NCBI RefSeq assembly: GCF_020829685.1
Contig: NZ_JAIVFR010000122.1
Coordinates: forward strand, 1 to 10,731
Source of the DNA: Nostoc sp. CHAB 5715
Lineage (GTDB): Bacteria; Cyanobacteriota; Cyanobacteriia; Cyanobacteriales; Nostocaceae
Length of the DNA: 10,731 nucleotides
Direction of reading: 5' to 3'
Shown here one piece after another: positions 6,439 through 10,731 of this stretch. The position numbers were made by a program, and so were the translations under genes. The notes under the pieces were generated by a model. It was not told where the DNA came from and searched no databases. It saw only the letters and a program-made list of their open reading frames with translations. Each line of letters opens with the position of its first letter. Positions within the stretch are counted from its first letter, which is position 1.

Positions 6439-7074
6439 CTATGGACTCAGCACTAGTTGCCATTCTCTGTTTTGGGAATTCCATTTAGGTAATTGAGTTT
6501 CGCCGACAACATAAGGGCCCCAGTAACGACGGGAACCATCTTGTGCGAAAGCAACTAAAATATCTCCCTTCTCCAGCTTTAAATTATTCTGAGGTAGGGA
6601 TAAAATCAGTCCCTTCTCACTACCTTCTTGAGGAGCAAAATCCCAATGTGCTGGTACATCATAGTTAGTCTGTTTAGTACTAGAGCCTTTTGCGAGCGAC
6701 TGTCGCGCCAGTAGAGCCAACCGTACAGGCTGATTTGTTTGATTGCTCATTCGCAAAGTTCCTTGATCCTTGCCAATGCTTGCTGATTTATCACGCTCTG
6801 CCAACACAGGATAAGTATTCTCTTTAATATTAGGTTCTACTTGATTGGTTGAGGTAGTTGCTGGAGTAGATAGACTAGCGGAAATACCCTTTTCAGGTGA
6901 AATGGGTGTAGAGGAAGCCGTCTCCCACTGAGTAGTTTCAGTCGGCGGTTGTGAAGATGTATCTGGGTTTGTGGACTCAAAGGATACGCTCACTCCAAAG
7001 CATCCCACCAGAGCAACAAGCAGTCCCAAGCAAAAAACTGTAACACCGACGTTACGATATACTGAGGATTTCAT
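6439..7074 (-). CDS. predicted lipoprotein of unknown function (211 aa)
   Basis: I do not recognise the family. The N-terminus is a lipoprotein signal: basic MKSSVYR, hydrophobic core 10-23, and lipobox L-V-G-C ending at Cys25, so the mature protein should be lipid-anchored at the membrane. Residues 30-85 are a Ser/Thr/Pro-rich, low-complexity linker. Residues 86-211 look like a compact beta-rich domain (TLRMSNQTNQPVRLALLARQ; YDVPAHWDFAPQEG; GDILVAFAQDGSRRYWGPYVVG; ends EWQLVLSP), with a strand pattern that could bind a ligand or partner. It lies 101 bp upstream of the glycosyltransferase remnant on the same strand and could once have been co-transcribed with it, hinting at an envelope role, but nothing shows this directly. 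Start ATG 7074 is fixed by the signal peptide; no strong ribosome site is seen. Confidence 0.75.
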   Translation of the reverse strand: MKSSVYRNVGVTVFCLGLLVALVGCFGVSVSFESTNPDTSSQPPTETTQWETASSTPISPEKGISASLSTPATTSTNQVEPNIKENTYPVLAERDKSASIGKDQGTLRMSNQTNQPVRLALLARQSLAKGSSTKQTNYDVPAHWDFAPQEGSEKGLILSLPQNNLKLEKGDILVAFAQDGSRRYWGPYVVGETQLPKWNSQNREWQLVLSP

Positions 7075-7467
7075 ATTGAGAGTTATTAGAAATAAATATT
7101 TTGCTTAAGCTTGACCAAATAGTAGCCTATTATCCCAAAAGGGAATCATAGAAAGTAGTCTAATATAGACTTTCCTCAAATTAGCGATACTGATGTATTA
7201 TAAGTATCCTTTTGATTAGAAAATATTCGGAGAAAATAATTTCCTTGATGTCTGATAAACTTGGGAAATACTCATTGCTTTGTGTCTTGACCGTAAGCTT
7301 GGATAAAAACAAGAAAATTAGATACCGAGCCAGCCAATTCATTTGTATAAAGAAAAATAAAAATTTCGTGAAACCACTAGCACAGGTCGGCGGAAATAAA
7401 CCTACCATTTAAAACAGCGAGAAAGCCCAAAATTAAAGCAAGCGTGAATGCGTGAATGCATGACTTT
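7075..7467. other. gene-poor stretch; weak small open frame 7248-7412 (+)
   Basis: No recognisable gene. A plus-strand frame could encode 54 residues from ATG 7248 (66 from TTG 7212), ending in a lysine-rich tail (ICIKKNKNFVKPLAQVGGN). It has no ribosome site and no known family, but it ends 55 bp before the terminator-like hairpin at 7468-7505. An overlapping minus-strand frame (7181-7408) is equally unconvincing. A small hairpin, GAAAGT (7151-7156) / ACTTTC (7169-7174), and an 8-bp direct repeat GCGTGAAT (7442-7457) are also present. Promoters of the lipoprotein gene should lie near 7090-7180. Confidence 0.3.
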
Positions 7468-7505
7468 CGCCTTGCGGTACTAGCGGCCCCAACAAGGCGT
7501 TTTTT
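7468..7505 (+). terminator. intrinsic terminator-like hairpin with no clear gene before it
   Basis: CGCCTTG (7468-7474) pairs perfectly with CAAGGCG (7493-7499) around an 18-nt loop, followed by six Ts (7500-7505). The T-run is on the plus strand only, so it would end a rightward transcript. The nearest annotated gene upstream points the other way, so it implies a small RNA or small protein transcript from about 7180 onward, or a leader attenuator of the ycf20-glyK unit. The long loop weakens the call. Confidence 0.5.
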
Positions 7506-7734
7506 GCCAAACCCTCAGATAAATCTAAGATGCATATTTCATCTTGCGTTAGAATAAGCAGCCTTTTAAGGGGCTATACTTCCGTAAAGATGATAGGATG
7601 TGCAAATTCAAATCAACGCTGTAAGCCCAGCAGATATCTATAATATTAACAAACAAGCTGAGGCTAAAACCAATATCCTCTTTGAGTATAGATATATTTC
7701 AAGATATCTTGACTTTTTCCCAGAAGTCTATCTG

Positions 7735-8067
7735 ATGCAAAACACTCGTCTCAATAACTTATTCGATGCCATTGCTACACGCTTGGGGCAATGGTTTTTA
7801 AATCCTTGGCGGCGGCTGTCGTTGCTGATAATTAGTTTTTTGTTTGGTTTTTTTCTGGGAAACGCAGTTTCCACTACAGCCGGTCAAGAGGGTGTGTTGG
7901 ATATTGTGGTAGCTGCTTTTTTAGTACTGTTGACGGAAATTACCAGCAGGATATTTTATAGTCCCAGGTTTTTGTCAAGGCGATCGCTCTTGATAGACTC
8001 ACTAAATCTCCTCAAAGTTGGTTTGACCTACAGCCTGTTTCTTGAAGCTTTTAAGCTGGGATCGTAG
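7735..8067 (+). CDS. ycf20: Ycf20-like protein (DUF565), 110 aa membrane protein
   Basis: Ycf20 is a small membrane protein conserved in cyanobacteria and plastids; the algal homologue has been linked to non-photochemical quenching, but its biochemical role is not settled. Hallmarks are the N-terminal helix TRLNNLFDAIATRLGQWF, N-P-W-R-R-L-S-L (23-30), a hydrophobic span 29-42 with GFFLGNAVSTTAGQ (38-51), a second span about 55-70, and a third near 94-106. I start at ATG 7735 because this gives the family's normal length (about 110) and begins directly with the conserved helix. The same frame stays open back to a GTG at 7600, adding 45 unconserved residues. A TATACT hexamer at 7575-7580 may be the -10 box. 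The stop lies 4 bp before the first ATG of the glycerate kinase, so the two are probably co-transcribed. Confidence 0.87.
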   Translation: MQNTRLNNLFDAIATRLGQWFLNPWRRLSLLIISFLFGFFLGNAVSTTAGQEGVLDIVVAAFLVLLTEITSRIFYSPRFLSRRSLLIDSLNLLKVGLTYSLFLEAFKLGS

Positions 8068-8070
8068 GGG

Positions 8071-8115
8071 GATGAGGGGGATGAGGGGGATGAGGGAGAT
8101 GAGGGAGATGAGGAA
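8071..8115 (+). repeat. 9-bp tandem repeat GATGAGGGG (five units) at the kinase start
   Basis: Five contiguous 9-bp units, GATGAGGGG twice, GATGAGGGA twice, then GATGAGGAA. Each contains an in-frame ATG and a GAGG core that resembles a Shine-Dalgarno sequence. Translated, they give MRG-MRG-MRE-MRE-MRK at the start of the kinase. Copy-number change would alter the N-terminus by three residues per unit without shifting the frame. Confidence 0.9.
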
Positions 8116-9142
8116 GCAGGAAGCAAGAGAAGCGGCGTTAGCAGATGGGTTGAGGGCAAAAGCTTTTGGGATCACGCCGGAAAATGTGGATGAAGTGATA
8201 GAAAAGCGATCGCATTTACTAAAATCGGTCTTCCCAGCTTTTAGCCAATTCTGCCAAAGTACTTTTCAAATCGAACCCAAGGAAATGTTACAAGTATTGT
8301 GGGACTTGTGGCTGCCTTTGGGAATCAAGCTAGCATCGCAGCGCCAACAGTTAGAACGCCCCCTAATTCAAGGAATATTGGGAGGACAAGGCACTGGTAA
8401 AACCACAATGTCCAAGGTTCTCAGCTTGATTCTCGATCAGTTGGGATACCGGACTGTGAGTTTATCTTTGGATGACTTATATAAAACTTACAGCGATCGC
8501 TTGGTTTTAACACAGCAAGATCCCCGCTTGATTTGGCGCGGCCCACCAGGAACCCACGATGTAGATTTAGGTTTAAATGTACTAGATCAAATCCGCCAGT
8601 CGCAAAATCCTGTGATGGTTCCCCGCTTTGATAAATCTGCTTTTGGAGGTGCTGGCGATCGCACCACTTCCGAAATGGTTACAGGTGTAGATATTGTACT
8701 ATTTGAAGGCTGGTTTGTGGGTGTGCGACCAATCGACCCAGATGTATTTGAGACTGCACCGCCGCCAATTCTTACAGATGAAGATAGAGCATTTGCCCGT
8801 GATATGAATCTTCGCCTCCACGATTATTTACCACTGTGGGAGCGATTAGACAGCTTAATTGTGCTATATCCAACTGATTATCGCTGTTCTTTGGAGTGGC
8901 GCAAACAAGCGGAACAGCAGATGATTGCTGCGGGTAAATCGGGGATGAGCAATGCAGAGATAGAGCAATTTGTCAATTATTTTTGGCGATCGCTTCACCC
9001 GGAATTATTCATCAAGCCGTTAGTAAAAGATGCAACATTGGTTGATATGGTGATTGAGATTCATGCCGATCATAGCTTTGGTGAAGTGTATTGCGGATTA
9101 ATTCGTAATTCTTGTACAGACGCGATTAATCGCGTTTCCTAA
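8072..9142 (+). CDS. glyK: plant-type D-glycerate 3-kinase (GLYK, EC 2.7.1.31)
   Basis: Phosphorylates D-glycerate with ATP to 3-phosphoglycerate, the last step of the photorespiratory C2 pathway, returning carbon to the Calvin cycle. From ATG 8072 the protein has 356 residues. It shows the P-loop G-G-Q-G-T-G-K-T (104-111) in ILGGQGTGKTTMSK, SLDDLY (132-137), RGPPGTHD (156-163), VPRFDKSAFGGAGDR (183-197) and FEGWFVG (211-217), the signature set of the phosphoribulokinase-like plant/cyanobacterial GLYK family. The start is uncertain: five ATGs lie in the 9-bp repeat (8072, 8081, 8090, 8099, 8108), each near a GAGG core, and the first is 4 bp after the ycf20 stop. Conserved sequence begins only after about residue 20. 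The C-terminus is also odd: after ADHSFGEVY the tail ends TDAINRVS, encoded by the palindrome 9120-9135. The last stop base pair overlaps the convergent gene. Confidence 0.93.
   Translation: MRGMRGMREMREMRKQEAREAALADGLRAKAFGITPENVDEVIEKRSHLLKSVFPAFSQFCQSTFQIEPKEMLQVLWDLWLPLGIKLASQRQQLERPLIQGILGGQGTGKTTMSKVLSLILDQLGYRTVSLSLDDLYKTYSDRLVLTQQDPRLIWRGPPGTHDVDLGLNVLDQIRQSQNPVMVPRFDKSAFGGAGDRTTSEMVTGVDIVLFEGWFVGVRPIDPDVFETAPPPILTDEDRAFARDMNLRLHDYLPLWERLDSLIVLYPTDYRCSLEWRKQAEQQMIAAGKSGMSNAEIEQFVNYFWRSLHPELFIKPLVKDATLVDMVIEIHADHSFGEVYCGLIRNSCTDAINRVS
9120..9135. repeat. 16-bp perfect palindrome ACGCGATTAATCGCGT
   Basis: ACGCGATT/AATCGCGT is self-complementary. Palindromes with this core (GACGCGATTAATCGCGTC) recur in cyanobacterial genomes. 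Here it encodes the last residues of the glycerate kinase and lies 3 bp from the stop of the opposing gene, so the hairpin would sit at the 3' ends of both convergent transcripts. It lacks a T-run, so termination is only possible, not shown. Confidence 0.75.
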
Positions 9143-10392
9143 GGTTTTGACGCAGATTTAGAAGCGTTACTAAAGAACCAAGACAAAAGATTTGCAACCG
9201 TAGCAGCCCCAAAAGAGAACAGCGCAATAATTGCATCACGAGGTAAAACGCCATCTAACCAGCTACCCCGTATTTGAGAAACTGGAAAATCCTGATCTAG
9301 ACCAATTTGAATCTCTTTAGTTTTCCCAGAAAAGCGGGCTTCTATCCCTTTTTTAGGGACAATTTGTAGATGGCGTATTAATTCAATATTGAGAGGAGTA
9401 TCAGGATTTTCCCCCATGAGAAACTGATTTGGTTTAATGTCCTGTTCCTGACCTACCATGCGGATTTTACCTTCCACAATAGTAGAAATTTTTAAATCGT
9501 CTCTGGCATCTTTACCATTTCTGTCTAAATCTAGAAATTTAACATCTTTGGTTTCTATTTTTTCTCTAAACCATTGTTCTGATTCATATTTGGGAGGTTT
9601 GGCTAGGGTAATATAAATATTGGTATTTGGTGCTATTTCTAAATTAAATTTTTTATTATTTGGATTTACAATAAATTCTAGCGGTGTTTGCTTATCGGGT
9701 TGATTTGGTAATTTTAAATCTAGTAATTCATAACCTTCTACTATAACTTTTATTGGTTGTTCGCCTAAATATAAGTCTAATGTTGTATTTTGGTTATTTT
9801 TTAAGTTTAATTCAGAGTTAGATTGCAGAGAAAAAGCAAGCTGATTGCGATAAAAGTCATAACTTAATCCAGCTACTTTTGTATTTGGTTGTAGCCGGAG
9901 TTCATCTAGGTTTATGTCACTTGTTGTTTGGAGATTAGCTGGGGCAATAATCCATCTACTCTCACTGCCTTTAAGCTGGATTTTTAAGGAGTCTAACTGA
10001 TTAAGTTCTGGCCAAGTTTCACTTTGAAAATTGCCTGTTAAAGTTAGGGTTTGTCTGCCTTCATTTTCTAATTCTTTAATACCGCGAATATCTTGAAGAA
10101 AGAGTTTAGATACTTCTCCGTTATAGATAAAAGTCATTTCCTTAGAAATGATATTACCTTCAAATGTATGTGTACCCGGTACAATAGCGGCAAAGGTGAC
10201 GATAGCCAAAACTAAAAGTAGCAGCAACACCAACAATGAATTTCGATGATTTGAAATAGTTCGTAGTAAGCGCTTTAGCGCTGAAGCACTGACTACAAAG
10301 AAAGCAACTAGATATGTTTTCAGAAAATTCAACCATTGGCGAATATTGATGAAGTTGGGAAACTTTTGTTTGGCTTTTTGCCGAGATGCCAT
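9139..10392 (-). CDS. unrecognised membrane-anchored protein, 417 aa
   Basis: I do not recognise the family. The N-terminus is strongly basic (MASRQKAKQK), with a moderately hydrophobic stretch at 24-38 and a clear membrane span at 51-71 (SLLVLLLLLVLAIVTFAAIV). A long, polar, beta-rich region follows (about 75-380) with repeated strand patterns such as FEGNIISKEMTFIYNG and LTLTGNFQSE, and an acidic loop DLDRNGKDARDD (about 288-299) that looks calcium-binding-like. A second span is near 387-407, followed by a Lys/Ser tail. This predicts a large extracytoplasmic domain tethered at both ends. The partner gene upstream (10396-10620) ends only 3 bp before this ATG, so translation was probably coupled. 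Its stop codon (9139-9141) overlaps the stop of the convergent glycerate kinase. AT-rich runs (poly-Asn, Lys codons) stand out from the neighbours. Confidence 0.75.
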   Translation of the reverse strand: MASRQKAKQKFPNFINIRQWLNFLKTYLVAFFVVSASALKRLLRTISNHRNSLLVLLLLLVLAIVTFAAIVPGTHTFEGNIISKEMTFIYNGEVSKLFLQDIRGIKELENEGRQTLTLTGNFQSETWPELNQLDSLKIQLKGSESRWIIAPANLQTTSDINLDELRLQPNTKVAGLSYDFYRNQLAFSLQSNSELNLKNNQNTTLDLYLGEQPIKVIVEGYELLDLKLPNQPDKQTPLEFIVNPNNKKFNLEIAPNTNIYITLAKPPKYESEQWFREKIETKDVKFLDLDRNGKDARDDLKISTIVEGKIRMVGQEQDIKPNQFLMGENPDTPLNIELIRHLQIVPKKGIEARFSGKTKEIQIGLDQDFPVSQIRGSWLDGVLPRDAIIALFSFGAATVANLLSWFFSNASKSASKP

Positions 10393-10395
10393 GAT

Positions 10396-10620
10396 TTATT
10401 TCAACCAATTTGGGTTATGTTCAAATACAATTCGTCTTTCGATGCGATCGCTAGGTCCACCTCTTCGTTCAATATTAGCAACATAGTGCAGTTCATAGCG
10501 CCCAGCCGGTGCATTGCGTCCATCCCAGGTAAAAATAGTTTCACCGCTTCTGGGGTTAGGGCGGGAAGAACTGTAGATGGGTTCTTTACCTTGGGGAAGG
10601 ATTTTAAAGTTGTTGCTATT
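10396..10620 (-). pseudogene. C-terminal fragment of an unrecognised protein with a FlgD/Ig-like end
   Basis: A minus-strand frame ends at TAA 10396-10398 and is open back to about 10638, where it meets a stop in the sequence belonging to the transposase fragment. The legible part includes NNFKILPQGKEPIYSSS, then GETIFTWDGRNAPAGRYEL, then HYVANIERR and ends EHNPNWLK. The W-D-G-R-N-x-P-A-G-R-Y-E-L strand resembles the final strands of FlgD-type Ig-like folds, where W-D-G-x-D...G-x-Y is typical. No start codon or upstream domain remains, so the 5' part was lost to the IS-linked rearrangement. The stop is 3 bp before the next gene's ATG, so the two were an operon. This frame is too short and edge-bound to be obvious, but its amino-acid pattern is coherent. 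Confidence 0.6.
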
Positions 10621-10731
10621 AAATATGCTTCGGCAAAATTAGTTAACTTCCGTGGCTTTCCTGGTCGCTTTTTCTCTTTTAATGTCGCTTCTAAATTTTC
10701 ACAACAGAACTGTTTACGAGTTCGCTCAACT
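10611..10731 (-). mobile_element. IS630-family transposase fragment (N-terminal helix-turn-helix part)
   Basis: On the minus strand from 10730 a continuous frame reads VERTRKQFCCENLEATLKE followed by KKRPGKPRKLTNFAEAYLIAT. This is the pattern of the N-terminal DNA-binding region of IS630-family transposases: T-V-x-R-x-R-x-x-F-x-x-x-G-L-E-x-A-L, then R-P-G-x-x-R-K-L and E-A-x-L-I-A-x-A-C-S. The match stops at LIAT, where the family continues A-C-S-x-P-P-x-G; here the sequence passes into the unrelated gene fragment at about 10611-10625. The DDE catalytic domain is absent on this side, so the fragment is dead. The rest of the element (its 5' end) lies outside the window. Confidence 0.75.

Noticed and set aside
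7181..7408. 75-codon minus-strand frame rich in Phe/Leu/Ile
   Set aside because: AT-rich shadow with no ribosome site, no family match I recognise, and an equally weak frame opposite.
7600..7734. GTG-initiated N-terminal extension of Ycf20
   Set aside because: The 45 extra residues are not typical of DUF565 proteins, and ATG 7735 gives the normal family length.
10160..10408. 82-codon minus-strand frame overlapping the start of the 417-aa gene
   Set aside because: Out-of-frame shadow of the membrane protein gene, with Cys/Ser-rich non-conserved sequence.

Overview
The window is cyanobacterial, most likely from a filamentous nitrogen-fixing type (Nostoc/Anabaena/Calothrix group). HIP1 octamers (GCGATCGC) recur throughout, inside genes and between them. 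Two genes are typical of oxygenic phototrophs: a Ycf20/DUF565 protein and a plant-type D-glycerate 3-kinase. The intergenic DNA is full of the palindromes, small inverted-repeat elements and purine-rich low-complexity tracts common in these genomes. The genus is an inference from style, not from a marker gene.

Layout, left to right. 1-300: repeat-rich edge with two copies of a 21-bp repeat, a possible 3' end of a formylglycine-generating-enzyme-like gene, and a 170-bp MITE-like element. 378-893 (+): GNAT acetyltransferase. 957-2264 (-): proA, convergent with it. 2265-2793: a 96-bp inverted-repeat element, an operator-like palindrome flanked by direct repeats, and a hairpin. 2794-4800 (+): membrane M48 metalloprotease with a TPR-like N-terminus and a strong terminator. 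4900-5765: a repeat island made of a multi-hairpin cruciform element, eighteen 21-bp tandem repeats and a purine/pyrimidine low-complexity tract. 5663-6337 (-): N-terminal remnant of an ArnT-like family 39 glycosyltransferase whose missing part coincides with the repeat island. 6439-7074 (-): unrecognised lipoprotein. 7075-7734: gene-poor stretch with a terminator-like hairpin. 7735-8067 (+) ycf20 and 8072-9142 (+) glycerate kinase form a tight pair. 9139-10392 (-): unrecognised 417-aa membrane-anchored protein whose stop codon overlaps that of the kinase. 10396-10620 (-): C-terminal remnant of its operon partner, joined at its 5' side to an IS630-type transposase fragment that runs off the window.

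The genes do not form one pathway. proA (proline synthesis), the glycerate kinase (last step of photorespiration) and ycf20 (a photosynthesis-associated membrane protein) are housekeeping functions; the M48 protease suggests membrane-protein quality control. The most notable theme is repeat DNA eroding or extending genes. The glycosyltransferase lost its C-terminus and gained a repeat-encoded tail. The glycerate kinase has repeat-encoded residues at both ends. The rightmost gene was cut by an insertion sequence. I see no convincing defence, CRISPR, phage or secondary-metabolite system here. The best candidate for something undescribed is the 126-nt cruciform element with four equal hairpins at 4994-5119.
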